A stretch of DNA of 64,000 bases, from positions 310,001-374,000 of the forward strand of contig NZ_JABBGM010000002.1 in NCBI RefSeq assembly GCF_012927405.1. Reading direction: 5' to 3'. The notes under the pieces were generated by a model, which did not search any database, had not been told where the DNA came from, and worked only from the letters and a program-made list of their open reading frames with translations. The stretch is from Novosphingobium olei. Lineage in GTDB: Bacteria; Pseudomonadota; Alphaproteobacteria; Sphingomonadales; Sphingomonadaceae. The position numbers were made by a program, and so were the translations under genes. Positions within the stretch are counted from its first letter, which is position 1. The number at the start of each line of letters is the position of its first letter. Shown piece after piece: positions 18,386-27,221 of this stretch.

Positions 18386-18594
18386 AGCCTGCCACCTTTC
18401 ACGTATTTAGAATACAGTGTGAGCGTCTTTTGCAAGGGCGTCTATTTGCCAGAGAGAGGCGTCCAACAGAAGTAATATTTGAAGCTATACAATCTATGCC
18501 TACGGCATCAGTCAGGCGGGGTACAGAATGGCATATCGCAGGGGCTGAAGATCTGGGTCAATTTTCTATTGGATTTCAGATTGGACGAGTTTAG
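18382..18594 (+). CDS. N-terminal part of an unrecognised protein, cut by an in-frame TAG
   Basis: This 70-residue frame starts MKPATFHVFRIQCERLLQGR, continues through WHIAGAEDLGQFSIGFQIGRV, and ends at a TAG (18592-18594). The next reading frame downstream is in the same phase with no other stop between, so the two look like one gene of about 281 residues carrying a single nonsense codon. GC content is far lower than in neighbouring genes, which suggests horizontal acquisition. No membrane segment or known motif is visible. The stop could be a genuine mutation, a sequencing error, or a real end. Confidence 0.5.
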   Translation: MKPATFHVFRIQCERLLQGRLFARERRPTEVIFEAIQSMPTASVRRGTEWHIAGAEDLGQFSIGFQIGRV

Positions 18595-18624
18595 TCAGTA
18601 AATACTCCACAATACGATGACAGT

Positions 18625-19227
18625 TTGCGGCGTTTTTTTGAATCAGATGCTGAAAGAGCTCCTTTTACGTGGGGTGTCTATGATGGAGCGACGCAAGCTT
18701 GTGGCATTTGGCGTAAAAGTGGGGTCTCCCTCGATGCCTTTGAGGTTGGCAAGAAGCTAGAGACACTCCTGAATCAGTCAGGAGTTCCCGATAATTATGG
18801 GTATGCAGTATCTGTTGATGTTATTTTCGACCCAGAGGATTTTATCCAATATTTGAGAAATGCTTATGAAATAAAAAGATTTAGGTTCACTTCGCATTTC
18901 GAAAATGCACACGATGTGCAAAGATTAATCCAAAAACCTGCTCAAGAGTATGCGGAGATAGTTGGTGCGGAAAAGACCACTGTCGAGGCTGAAGGAAGAA
19001 ATTTAGATGCAGAAGTATTGGAAGACCTCACTAGGTCTGTTGCATCGATTGGAGAGGAAGCAACTGCTGTCGTAAAAATGGAGGAGAACTCTCGATCAAA
19101 AAGGATCGTACTAAGGGGGACTCCATTCTCTGTTGAAGTTAGTTTGGATTCGATTGGAAATTTTTTTGAGAAGTCAAGGGAGGCTATCGTAGATGCCTAC
19201 CGTAATTTGCGGCGACAGCAGTCATGA
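18625..19227 (+). CDS. Unrecognised soluble protein of the AT-rich island (C-terminal part)
   Basis: The 200-residue frame can start at a TTG (18625), but no binding site precedes it and the same frame runs back through one TAG into the preceding ORF, so it is probably the body of one protein. It shows APFTWGVYDGATQACGIWRK, a YEIKRFRFTSHFENAHDV strand-rich stretch and a charged helical C-terminus (EKSREAIVDAYRNLRRQQ). No signal peptide, membrane helix, nuclease or ATPase motif is seen. The stop overlaps the next ATG (ATGA), so it is coupled to a membrane protein. A soluble-plus-membrane pair in an AT-rich island resembles phage-defence units, but function is unknown. Confidence 0.65.
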   Translation: MRRFFESDAERAPFTWGVYDGATQACGIWRKSGVSLDAFEVGKKLETLLNQSGVPDNYGYAVSVDVIFDPEDFIQYLRNAYEIKRFRFTSHFENAHDVQRLIQKPAQEYAEIVGAEKTTVEAEGRNLDAEVLEDLTRSVASIGEEATAVVKMEENSRSKRIVLRGTPFSVEVSLDSIGNFFEKSREAIVDAYRNLRRQQS

Positions 19228-19739
19228 TAACGACCTTCAAGAACTGGTTATTGTTTCCGAAAAAGGGGCGTGATTCCGGCTGGCGCCTTCTTTTCGGATG
19301 GAAAAACATACTTGATGTTTTGATTTCTTTATTACTCATAAGATTTTTGAAAGTCGACGGATTTCAATTTGCATCTAAAGCACTTTTTCCTGCTGCTTCG
19401 ATTTTTGTTAGCATGTCGATTGCTTGGACATCTAGAGCGGCAACGATTATTAATGATCAAAAATTTCGTGCGAAAGTAATAAGAGAGGAAGGTGATCTTG
19501 AAGATTATGTCTACGGATTCCAGCTTTCGTTACTTGTGATAATGACAACTGTCATATATATCGCAATAATGGCAGTTGGTGGTCTGAACTTTATAATAAT
19601 TTCGAAAGAGATATCTGTATTTTTCTCATCTTTCTTTCTTTATGTTCTTTTAATCTGGTCTGTGCGAGAATGCTGGTCGGTAGTTAACTTTTCTAATTTG
19701 CTAGGTCTATTGGTTGGTCGTCTCGATAAAGTCGGCTAA
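19224..19739 (+). CDS. Four-helix membrane protein of the AT-rich island
   Basis: The 171-residue protein has four predicted membrane helices at about 28-43, 51-70, 99-121 and 130-157, with a charged loop (RAATIINDQKFRAKVIREE) between helices two and three. The N-terminus is cytoplasmic and basic (LLFPKKGRDSG). I do not recognise the family; it is not an obvious transporter. The ATG overlaps the stop of the preceding gene, so the two proteins are probably made together and may form a membrane complex. Codon use is AT-rich (many AAA, TTT, ATA), unlike every other gene in the window. Confidence 0.7.
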   Translation: MITTFKNWLLFPKKGRDSGWRLLFGWKNILDVLISLLLIRFLKVDGFQFASKALFPAASIFVSMSIAWTSRAATIINDQKFRAKVIREEGDLEDYVYGFQLSLLVIMTTVIYIAIMAVGGLNFIIISKEISVFFSSFFLYVLLIWSVRECWSVVNFSNLLGLLVGRLDKVG

Positions 19740-19821
19740 GCTGAAAATGAGCAACCCCTTTCCTACACCCCCCATCTCAGCCTAAACATTCCTGTTTTGT
19801 TCCAACAGGAGTCCGGGCGGC

Positions 19822-21273
19822 ATGGCGCGCAGCGGTGATGGATCGGATCGTTCGCAACTCTCCTCAAGGGAAGGCGCGCAGGCGGGGACCAGTGCCTTCG
19901 GGCGCGGCTGGATCCCGCTCGAGCGCGATATCGGCCTCCCCGGCGATGCCCTTCTGAACAACGCTGGGCCAGACGACGCGCCTGCTGCGCAAAGGCCCGC
20001 CCCGGCCGCCGAGGCTCTGCCGCAGGAGGGCGCCGCCACCCCTGTCTATCCGCAGGCCTTCACGCCCGAAAAGCGTGGGGCGTTCCTGCTGGCGCTGGCC
20101 GAACATGGCAACGTGCGGCTCGCGGCGCGCGCGGCGGGGACGTCGGCGCAGAGCGCCTATGTCGCGCGGCGGCGCGATGCAGGCTTTGCCGCCGGGTGGG
20201 AGGCCGCGCTGCTCTGCGCCGCCGATCATGCGGGCCAGGTCCTCGCCGATCGCGCCATCCACGGCGTGACCGAACCGGTGTGGTTTCGCGGGGAGGTGGT
20301 CGGCACGCGCACCCGCTACGACAACCGCCTGCTGCTCGCCCATGTCGCGCGGCTCGATGCCCACGCCGCGCGCGCCCGCAAGGACAGCCGCGCCATCGCC
20401 CGCGATTTCGATGTCTACGTGGGCGAAGTGCTGGCCGGGCAGCCAGACCCCGGCGCGCTGTGCCTGCCGCTCGACAAGGTCATCGAAAACGCCCGCCGCG
20501 TCGCCACGCTGGAATTTCCCGAAGACCTTTGTGATGTCGACGATGCGCTGATCGAACGCGCCATGCTCGAACCCGAATTCGAGATCTATGAGGACGAGGA
20601 GGGCGACGAGGAAGAGGACGGGGACGGGGAGGAAGGCGCCGGGGAGGCCGATCCCGAAGAGGTGTGGGAAGTGGCGCAGATGCTCTACTGCGAGGACGCC
20701 GTCGCGCTGGCAGAGGCCGAATGGCACGCCCGCCGCGCCGCCAACCTCGCCCGCGTCGATGCGCTGCTCGCCGGGGGGCGCGATGCGGTGGCACAGGGCA
20801 GGACGGACGGCGAAGACCCCCTCCTGCCGCCGATGGAATTCAAGTCCTTAGGACCGTGTAAACCCCGTCAACCCCGCCGTCCGGTGGGGGCCAAAGGGAA
20901 GGGCGGGGAGGGCCTTGCTCAGCTCCCGCCCGAGGTGGACTTGGCCGCCGATCGCGCGGCCAGCCAGTCGATCGCCGACTGGATCGCGTCCTGCGGGATC
21001 GCGCCGTCGGCCATCAGGCTGTCGCCGGTGCGGTTGTTGCGGATGGCGATGGACGGCGTGCCGCCCACGCCCGCCGCCTCGGCCGCGGCGCTTTCGCCCA
21101 TCACCCGGCGCAGCGTCTCGGGCGCGCGGCGGCAGGTGCGCAGCGCCGGCATGTCGCTGGCGCCCGCCTCCTGCGCCAGGCTGCCGATGGCATCGCTGCC
21201 CCGGCCCGCGCTCGCCGGAATGCCCCGCCCGTTGGTGGCGGTCAGCGCCAAGTACCGGTCGAGAAAGCGGTAG
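19822..21273 (+). CDS. Helix-turn-helix protein with acidic tail
   Basis: The 483-residue frame has a disordered N-terminus, a helix-turn-helix at about residues 75-115 (FLLALAEHGNVRLAARAAGT, then SAQSAYVARRRDAGFAAGWE) of the kind seen in terminase-small-subunit-like sphingomonad proteins, and a strongly acidic run (YEDEEGDEEEDGDGEEGAGE) near residue 260. From about residue 366 it runs for 355 bases over the opposite-strand dsbA-like gene with poor protein character, so the real end may be near 20861 (one frame over there is a TAA-type stop) if a frameshift exists. Function is unknown; DNA binding is inferred from the HTH. Confidence 0.6.
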   Translation: MARSGDGSDRSQLSSREGAQAGTSAFGRGWIPLERDIGLPGDALLNNAGPDDAPAAQRPAPAAEALPQEGAATPVYPQAFTPEKRGAFLLALAEHGNVRLAARAAGTSAQSAYVARRRDAGFAAGWEAALLCAADHAGQVLADRAIHGVTEPVWFRGEVVGTRTRYDNRLLLAHVARLDAHAARARKDSRAIARDFDVYVGEVLAGQPDPGALCLPLDKVIENARRVATLEFPEDLCDVDDALIERAMLEPEFEIYEDEEGDEEEDGDGEEGAGEADPEEVWEVAQMLYCEDAVALAEAEWHARRAANLARVDALLAGGRDAVAQGRTDGEDPLLPPMEFKSLGPCKPRQPRRPVGAKGKGGEGLAQLPPEVDLAADRAASQSIADWIASCGIAPSAIRLSPVRLLRMAMDGVPPTPAASAAALSPITRRSVSGARRQVRSAGMSLAPASCARLPMASLPRPALAGMPRPLVAVSAKYRSRKR

Positions 21274-21665
21274 AACCCCGCCGCGCCGGCTTGTTCCGCC
21301 ACGCACAGCGATGCCGCCGATGCGGCGATGGCCGGCTCGCCGTGGAAGGGCAGGGGCATCAGCCGCACGATCAGGTTCAGCTTGCCCGTGCTGTTGGCCC
21401 CGGTGGTGTTGGCCCCGGTGGTGTTGGCGTTGTTGGCATCGACCAGCTTCTCGCCCGTCTGCCCGAACTGCTTGCAGTACGGACATTCGGGATCGAGCCA
21501 CACGATCAGCGTGATGTCCGCCTTGGCCGGGCCATAGACGCGGTCGCCCGTGCCCGCCGGCGCCACCAGCGCGCCGCTGCGCCAGCCCCCTTGCGCCGCG
21601 GCCGGGGTGGCGGTGGCGGCGAGCGCGAAGGCGGCGGCGGCGGCGATAACGGTGCGGATGGTCAT
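20919..21665 (-). CDS. DsbA-family thioredoxin-fold protein
   Basis: The 248-residue periplasmic protein has a signal peptide (cut near PAAAQ) and a thioredoxin fold with the redox motif CPYC (Cys61, Cys64) after LIVWLDPE, and a cis-proline loop GVGGTPSIAI near residue 208. Such proteins oxidise, reduce or isomerise disulfides. Residues 79-94 (NANTTGANTTGANSTG) are a repeat encoded by tandem 15-bp units and lie just after the active-site helix. The start ATG overlaps the stop of the upstream CoA-transferase gene. Its 3' half is overlapped by the opposing HTH-protein frame. Confidence 0.85.
   Translation of the reverse strand: MTIRTVIAAAAAFALAATATPAAAQGGWRSGALVAPAGTGDRVYGPAKADITLIVWLDPECPYCKQFGQTGEKLVDANNANTTGANTTGANSTGKLNLIVRLMPLPFHGEPAIAASAASLCVAEQAGAAGFYRFLDRYLALTATNGRGIPASAGRGSDAIGSLAQEAGASDMPALRTCRRAPETLRRVMGESAAAEAAGVGGTPSIAIRNNRTGDSLMADGAIPQDAIQSAIDWLAARSAAKSTSGGS
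21391..21437. repeat. 15-bp tandem repeat inside the dsbA-like gene
   Basis: GGCCCCGGTGGTGTT occurs twice in tandem (21396-21425) with partial copies on either side. On the coding strand it gives the repeated pentapeptide N-T-T-G-A. The unit length keeps the reading frame, so copy number could change without breaking the gene. Confidence 0.85.
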
Positions 21666-22759
21666 GCGATCAGGTCCTGGTGCTCGCCCAGCGCGGGCGC
21701 ATGGAGCGAAGGGCGGGCGGGCTCATGGGTGAAGCGGATCGGCGTGCCGATGTGGCGGCGGCCCAGCTGGTCGGTCAGGATGAAGCCGCGCGCCTTCACC
21801 TGTTCGTCGTCCAGCGCTTCCGGATACGTCTTGACCGGGCCCCAGCACACGTCCAGCCGGTCGAGCAGCGCGCCCGCCTCGTCCAGCGTCATCGCGGCGA
21901 ACGTGGCGGAAAGCAGGTCCACCACCGGCTGCTGGTGCGGCCCCGGTTCGTTGCACAGCGGGGCGAGGTCGATGCGGCCGAGGTGCCCGAGCAGCGCCTC
22001 GATGAACTTCTTCTCCTGCCCCGCGATCGCCAGCATCCGCCCGTCGCCGCATGCGTACCAGCGATAGAACGCGCCCCCTCCCGTCGTCCGTTCATGCGCC
22101 ACGTTGGGCTGGCGCCCTTCGGCAAGCGTCGGGCCCATCACGTTCGAGGTGGCCGATAGCAGCGTTTCCTGCATCGCGATGTCGATGAAATCGCCCCGCC
22201 CCGTCCGCTCCCGCGCCAGCAGCGCCATCAGCACGCCCGACAGCCCCTGCAGCGCCGACAGGTAGTCCGACACCGGAATGCCCGGCATGGCGGGCTTCCC
22301 GTCCGCCCCCAGCGTGGCGCCCAGCACGCCGGTCATCGCTTCAAGCGCCAGATCGTGCGCCGGGCGCTTGGCCAGCGGCCCGTCCTGCCCGAACGCGCTG
22401 ATCGCGCAGTACACGATGCGCGGATTGCGCGCCGAAAGGGTCGCATAGTCGATCCCCAGCCGCGCGGCGACTCCGGGCCGGCTCGATTCGACGACGACGT
22501 CGGCGGTGTCGACCAGCGCCAGGAACGCGGCGCGGTCGCCTTCGTCCTTCAGGTTCAGGACGACGCTTTTCTTGCCCCGGTTGAAGGCGCGGAAGTAGAC
22601 GGTGTCGGGCCCGTCGGACAGGCCGATGTGGCGGGTGTGGTCACCGCCCGGCGCTTCGACCTTGATCACCTCGGCCCCGTGATCGGCCATGGCGAGGGTG
22701 AGGTAGGGGCCGGGAATGAAGCTCGACAGATCGAGCACCCGGATGCCGGCCAGTTTCAC
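21662..22759 (-). CDS. Class III (CaiB/BaiF) CoA-transferase
   Basis: The 365-residue protein resembles the family III CoA-transferases (formyl-CoA transferase, CaiB, alpha-methylacyl-CoA racemase). It starts VKLAGIRVLDLSSFIPGPYL, and has the nucleotide-binding GAEVIKVEAPGGDHTR, NRGKKSVVLNLKDEGD, and the catalytic aspartate in KRPAHDLALEAMTG (D136). The substrate cannot be told from sequence. GTG 22759 is chosen over the upstream frame start because GGGAGA precedes it and the protein then matches the family N-terminus. It overlaps the dsbA-like gene by ATGA. Confidence 0.88.
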   Translation of the reverse strand: MKLAGIRVLDLSSFIPGPYLTLAMADHGAEVIKVEAPGGDHTRHIGLSDGPDTVYFRAFNRGKKSVVLNLKDEGDRAAFLALVDTADVVVESSRPGVAARLGIDYATLSARNPRIVYCAISAFGQDGPLAKRPAHDLALEAMTGVLGATLGADGKPAMPGIPVSDYLSALQGLSGVLMALLARERTGRGDFIDIAMQETLLSATSNVMGPTLAEGRQPNVAHERTTGGGAFYRWYACGDGRMLAIAGQEKKFIEALLGHLGRIDLAPLCNEPGPHQQPVVDLLSATFAAMTLDEAGALLDRLDVCWGPVKTYPEALDDEQVKARGFILTDQLGRRHIGTPIRFTHEPARPSLHAPALGEHQDLIA

Positions 22760-22843
22760 GCAAATTCTCCCGTTCCGCTTCAACCGTCTGATTAAACGCG
22801 GATCGGGCAAGCGGGCCGCCAGGTCAAGCGGCGAGAGGGCGGG

Positions 22844-23110
22844 TCAGTTGTCGTTGCAGTGGTGGCGCGAAAGGATGCGGCCGAGCCGGTCCAGGCGTTC
22901 GTTCTCGATATCCTCGAGCTCGCGCAAGAGGCGAGTTATTTCCACATTGTCGATCGCGAAGGCGAGATCGTCGAAGGCCTGTGGCACCGGCTGGATCGGG
23001 AAGGCCATCTGCAGGCAGCGGGTCAGGCGCGCACGCGCCCAATCGGAGCTTTCGACAAGCCGACCGATCCGGTTTGCACCAACGCTGAGCTTTCGACCCC
23101 GACTGTCCAT
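22844..23110 (-). CDS. Small hypothetical protein
   Basis: The 88-residue protein begins MDSRGRKLSVGANRIGRLVE and has a long charged C-terminal helix (ITRLLRELEDIENERLDRLG) that could form a coiled coil. AAGGA lies six bases before the ATG. It has no membrane segment and I do not recognise it. It lies between kup and the CoA-transferase on the same strand. Confidence 0.6.
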   Translation of the reverse strand: MDSRGRKLSVGANRIGRLVESSDWARARLTRCLQMAFPIQPVPQAFDDLAFAIDNVEITRLLRELEDIENERLDRLGRILSRHHCNDN

Positions 23111-23231
23111 ATTGTCCTTCGTCGCCTTTCGGCCCGATCTTTATGCCAAATTATTGAAGCCAAGTCGAATCTCCAATCCGCAATTGCCGTAAGGAGGGTT
23201 GCGCGAAGGGTTCTGCGGCCTCGCCCGTTTT

Positions 23232-25208
23232 TCATATCTCCAGCTGGCTGCCGAGCTCGATCACCCGGTTGGTCGGCAGGTGGAAGAACTGCATCGCCGA
23301 AGAAGCGTTGCGGACCATCCACGCAAAGAACGCTTCGCGCCACACCGCCATGCCCGAACGACGCCCCGGTCGGGCCGACGGAATTAACGTTTGGCGCGAC
23401 AGGAACCAGCTGGTTTCCATCGGCCGCAGCGGCCCCCCGGCACGCGTTTCAGCGGCGAGTTCGGCGGGCAGGTTCGCTTCGTCCATGAAGCCCAGGTGCA
23501 CCACCATGCGGTAGAAGCCGTGGCCCAGCTCCTCCACTTCGCGCCGGGCGTGCGCGGCGACGTGCGGCACCGCCTCGGTCATCACCGTCAACACGATCAC
23601 GCGTTCGTGCAGCACGTGGTTGTGCTTGAGGTTGTGGAGCAGCGCCGGCGGGATGCCTTCGACGGTCGAAGCGAGGAACACCGAGGCCCCCGCCACGCGC
23701 TTGACCCGGCCGGGCACGCTGTCGAGGAACAGGTCGAACGGCATGGAATCCTCGGCAAGCCGTTCGCGCATGATCTGCCGCCCGCGCGCCCAGGTGGTCA
23801 GCACGAAGAAGCAGATGCCGGCGACGAGCAGCGGGAACCAGCCGCCGTCGGGCACCTTGGTGGCGTTCGAGGCGAAATAGGCGCCATCGACGACGAGGAA
23901 CACCGCCGTGAGGCTGCCGGCGGCGAGCTTGGGCCACTTCCACACCTGCATCGTCAGCACCCCGGTCATGCAGGCGGTGATGAACATCGTGCCGGTAACG
24001 GCGATGCCATAGGCTGCCGCCAGCGCGCCCGAGGAGCGGAAGCCCAGCACCAGCAGGATGACCAGCGCCAGCAGCAGCCAGTTGACCAGCGGCACGTAGA
24101 TCTGCCCGGCGGCCTTTTCGCTGGTGTGGCGAATGGCAAGGCGCGGCAGGAAACCCAGCTGGATCGCCTGCTGCGTGACCGAATAGGCGCCCGAGATCAC
24201 CGCCTGGCTGGCAATGATCGTGGCGAGCGTTGCCAGCACCACCAGCGGCAGGCGCAGCGCTTCGGGCGCCATCAGGAAGAACGGGTTTTCGACCGCGGCC
24301 GGCTGGCGCAGCAGCAGCGCCGACTGGCCGAGGTAATTGATCAGCAGGCAGGGAAACGCGCAGTACAGCCAGGCGAGCGAGATCGCGCGGCGGCCGAAGT
24401 GGCCCATGTCGGCATAGAGCGCTTCCGCGCCCGTTACCGCCAGCACCACCGAGCCGAGCGCGAGGAAGGCGAGGCCGGGATCGAGCAGGAAGAAATTGAG
24501 CGCATACCACGGGTTCAGCGCGGCCAGCACTTGCGGCGCCTGCGCGATCTGGATGGCGCCCATCACGCCGATGACGATGAAGTAGATCACCATCACCGGC
24601 CCGAACATGCGGCCCACGGCAGCGGTGCCGCGCGACTGGATCGCGAACAGGCCGACGATGATCGCGATGGCGATCGGCAGCACGAAGTGGGCGGCGCCGG
24701 GTGCGGCCACCTGCAGCCCTTCGACCGCCGACAGCACCGAAACGGCCGGGGTGATGATGGCATCGCCATAGAACAGCGCCGTGGCGACAAGGCCCATCAT
24801 CATGATCGTGCCCGCCCAGCGGCGTCCGCCCGCAGCGTTCAACTGCCGCCCGATCAGCGCCATCAGCGCCAGGCTGCCGCCTTCGCCCTTGTTGTCGGCG
24901 CGCAGGATCACGAACACGTACTTGATCGTGACGATCAGCGTCATCGTCCAGAAGATCAGCGATAGCACCCCGAACACGTGCGCGGGATCGACCGCGAGCG
25001 GATGTGCGCCGATGAAGCTTTCCTTCAGCGCATAGAGCGGGCTGGTGCCGATATCGCCGAACACCACGCCGATCGCGCCGAGCGCAAGCGTGGCAAGGCC
25101 TTCGCCATGGTGCCCATCGTGCGCGGGCGCGCTTGCAGGCGATGCGGCGGCGGCGGGCGTGGTGCCGGGCGCGGAACTGGCGGCGCCGAGCGTGAGAGTC
25201 TGGTCCAT
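23232..25208 (-). CDS. kup: Low-affinity potassium transporter Kup
   Basis: The 658-residue protein is a KUP/HAK/KT potassium-proton symporter with about 12 membrane helices and a cytoplasmic C-terminal third. Family landmarks include LGAIGVVFGDIGTSPLYALK, GDAIITPAVSVLSAVEGLQV, AQSRGT-like QSRGTAAVGRMFGP, and TGAEALYADMGHFGRRAI. A frame start at 25247 exists, but ATG 25208 (MDQTLTLG) better fits the family; neither has a strong binding site. A KdpDE-type pair lies 2 kb away, but no Kdp pump is in the window. Confidence 0.94.
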   Translation of the reverse strand: MDQTLTLGAASSAPGTTPAAAASPASAPAHDGHHGEGLATLALGAIGVVFGDIGTSPLYALKESFIGAHPLAVDPAHVFGVLSLIFWTMTLIVTIKYVFVILRADNKGEGGSLALMALIGRQLNAAGGRRWAGTIMMMGLVATALFYGDAIITPAVSVLSAVEGLQVAAPGAAHFVLPIAIAIIVGLFAIQSRGTAAVGRMFGPVMVIYFIVIGVMGAIQIAQAPQVLAALNPWYALNFFLLDPGLAFLALGSVVLAVTGAEALYADMGHFGRRAISLAWLYCAFPCLLINYLGQSALLLRQPAAVENPFFLMAPEALRLPLVVLATLATIIASQAVISGAYSVTQQAIQLGFLPRLAIRHTSEKAAGQIYVPLVNWLLLALVILLVLGFRSSGALAAAYGIAVTGTMFITACMTGVLTMQVWKWPKLAAGSLTAVFLVVDGAYFASNATKVPDGGWFPLLVAGICFFVLTTWARGRQIMRERLAEDSMPFDLFLDSVPGRVKRVAGASVFLASTVEGIPPALLHNLKHNHVLHERVIVLTVMTEAVPHVAAHARREVEELGHGFYRMVVHLGFMDEANLPAELAAETRAGGPLRPMETSWFLSRQTLIPSARPGRRSGMAVWREAFFAWMVRNASSAMQFFHLPTNRVIELGSQLEI

Positions 25209-25406
25209 GCTGCCCGAATGCGCCGCCCGCGCGCGGGTTTCACGCATCTTTACGGGATGTTTATGCGGGGGGTGGGGCGGGGAGACGGCGGGTTGTGGGA
25301 CATTGCGGTCGTCCCAATCACATCAAAAGACCGGCAAGTTGTTGCAGTTACGGATGATTTTCGCCGGAAAGTCCTTGCTCAGTTCTGGTCCCAATTGAGG
25401 CGGCCG

Positions 25407-27092
25407 CTAGTTTGCCCTCGCCATGAGCTTGATGCGGATTGCCCCGATCCGATCCGTCGGGATCACGGTCAAACGCTCGTCGCCATTGAGGATGCGGCCC
25501 GGCTGCCAACCTTGTGCGTCGAAGTGACCCTCTTCAACGCGGTCGACTTCTGCCAGTTTCGTGCCCTTCGTAAAATCAGCAGTGAAGCCCTTTCCGACGA
25601 TCAGAAAGGTGTCGCTTCTCTCGCTGATGATCAGACCGAACGCCCGGCTATCTCCGGGCGCCGGGCGTGTGCCGGGGCCCTCCGTTTCGCTGGCCATCGG
25701 GGGTGGAGCGGGAGGCGCCTGCAAGCCGACATCGAGCAGCATTTGCTTTAATAGAGCCATCGTATCCTGAACCACGATGTTATAGCCGCCAAGCGCGATG
25801 GTCGCAGGCTTGTCGCCATCCAGCAGAACTCCGGCGATACGCCCTTCAGCCTGCGCTTTGGCGATCACTTCGTACATGCCGGAAAGCATCGCATAGGCTT
25901 GCGCTAGCTGCCCATCGATCCGCCCATCCTCGATGCCGAAGACCGAATAGCCGATGGTGCGGTGCTGGCCGAGCGCCCAGAAGACATCGCCGGTTCGGAA
26001 CTGCGCTTCGGGCACAAACAGCGGATTGCCCGCATGATCGTAGTCCGCCAGCACCTCCTTGGTGTTGGGCGCATAGATATCGGGCGAGAGCATGTCGAGC
26101 GACGGAGCCGCCGCTCGCCAGACATCAAGGACCCGCCTTGCCGGGCCACCGCTGGGGTACTGCCCCGCGATGGGCTGCCCCTCCTGCGGACCGAGCCAGC
26201 CGTTGACATACATTGGAAGCGGTAGTTCCCGTTTGCCAGCCGCCGCAAGCGCTTCCATGTAGCTCGCGAAATGCCAGGCCATGAATACTTCCTCGGCCTG
26301 CCAGTCTGTACCGAACACTTCGGCCCATGTACCCGACAAGCGCTGCCCCTGACGGTTCCACACCGCCTGCAGTTCCGGCTTCAAAGCCCCGCGATGCAAG
26401 GCGAGGTATTTGAGAAGCTGCACTGGCACAGGAGCGTTCCACGCGATCTCGGCCAAGGCGGATCGGTCGCGGCTGTCGCGCAGCAGGCCGGTCTCGTTAT
26501 TCACTTGAACCATGATAACGCGGTGATCGTTATCGACGGTGGCAAGATGGTGCATTAGTGCAGCGAATGCCTTGCGATCAGCCTTCAGCAATTCGGGCGA
26601 GAAGACAGACATCACGGGCTTGGGCATGGCGCCCTTGTATGTGAAGGCTTCCGCCATCGTGCCTTGAGCGAGTGCGCGGGGGAAGCGGTGGCTATCGCTA
26701 CGTACCCAACTCGGCGCGTAAGTCGACGCCGCGTTCTTGAATCCGCCGAACCAGATAAGGACCAGACGCATGTCGCGCTTGCGGGCTTCCGCGATTTGCG
26801 CATCGACGGTTCGGAAATCGAACTGGCCTTCCCTTGGCTCGCAGTCCTCCCAGCTAGCCGTGCCGATCACCGTGCGGACATGCATCGCCTGCAGCTTGTC
26901 CCAGATTGGGCGCATATAATCGGGACTCGACGCGCTGGAATTGTGCAGCTCACCGCCGAGCGCGAGATAGGGCTTGCCATCCACCAACAGCTGCCGGTCC
27001 TTGATCACCGGGAGCGGTTCAGCATGGATCGCGGGGATCGCCATGGAAATCGCAGCCGCACATATACCCAAGCGGCACAGGTAATCTCTCAA
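25407..27092 (-). CDS. Exported beta-galactosidase-like glycoside hydrolase (GH35/42-type barrel)
   Basis: The 561-residue protein has a signal peptide (about 1-24) and a TIM-barrel hydrolase domain: PYLALGGELHNSSAS near the start, VIGTASWEDCEPREGQFDF, the acid/base Glu200 in MVQVNNETG and the likely nucleophile Glu362 in NPLFVPEAQF. The C-terminal domain (about 440-561) resembles the DUF5597 domain attached to such enzymes. It probably releases galactose or a related sugar in the periplasm. The start codon is TTG with GGGGAAG close upstream. It stands alone, not in a polysaccharide locus, so the substrate is open. Confidence 0.85.
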   Translation of the reverse strand: MRDYLCRLGICAAAISMAIPAIHAEPLPVIKDRQLLVDGKPYLALGGELHNSSASSPDYMRPIWDKLQAMHVRTVIGTASWEDCEPREGQFDFRTVDAQIAEARKRDMRLVLIWFGGFKNAASTYAPSWVRSDSHRFPRALAQGTMAEAFTYKGAMPKPVMSVFSPELLKADRKAFAALMHHLATVDNDHRVIMVQVNNETGLLRDSRDRSALAEIAWNAPVPVQLLKYLALHRGALKPELQAVWNRQGQRLSGTWAEVFGTDWQAEEVFMAWHFASYMEALAAAGKRELPLPMYVNGWLGPQEGQPIAGQYPSGGPARRVLDVWRAAAPSLDMLSPDIYAPNTKEVLADYDHAGNPLFVPEAQFRTGDVFWALGQHRTIGYSVFGIEDGRIDGQLAQAYAMLSGMYEVIAKAQAEGRIAGVLLDGDKPATIALGGYNIVVQDTMALLKQMLLDVGLQAPPAPPPMASETEGPGTRPAPGDSRAFGLIISERSDTFLIVGKGFTADFTKGTKLAEVDRVEEGHFDAQGWQPGRILNGDERLTVIPTDRIGAIRIKLMARAN

Positions 27093-27221
27093 AGCACTTC
27101 CCCAAATGGATATTTCGTTCAGAATTAGAATGACCGTTCAGTATTTGCAACTGCCGAAGCCGCGCCCCGCTCATTCACCGCCTCTCCCCATCGTGCGCGG
27201 CAGCGGCTATGGCGGTGGGGC

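Noticed and set aside
19822..21273. The HTH protein as a phage terminase small subunit marking a prophage
   Set aside because: There are no terminase large subunit, portal, capsid or integrase genes in the window; similar HTH proteins occur alone in sphingomonad chromosomes.
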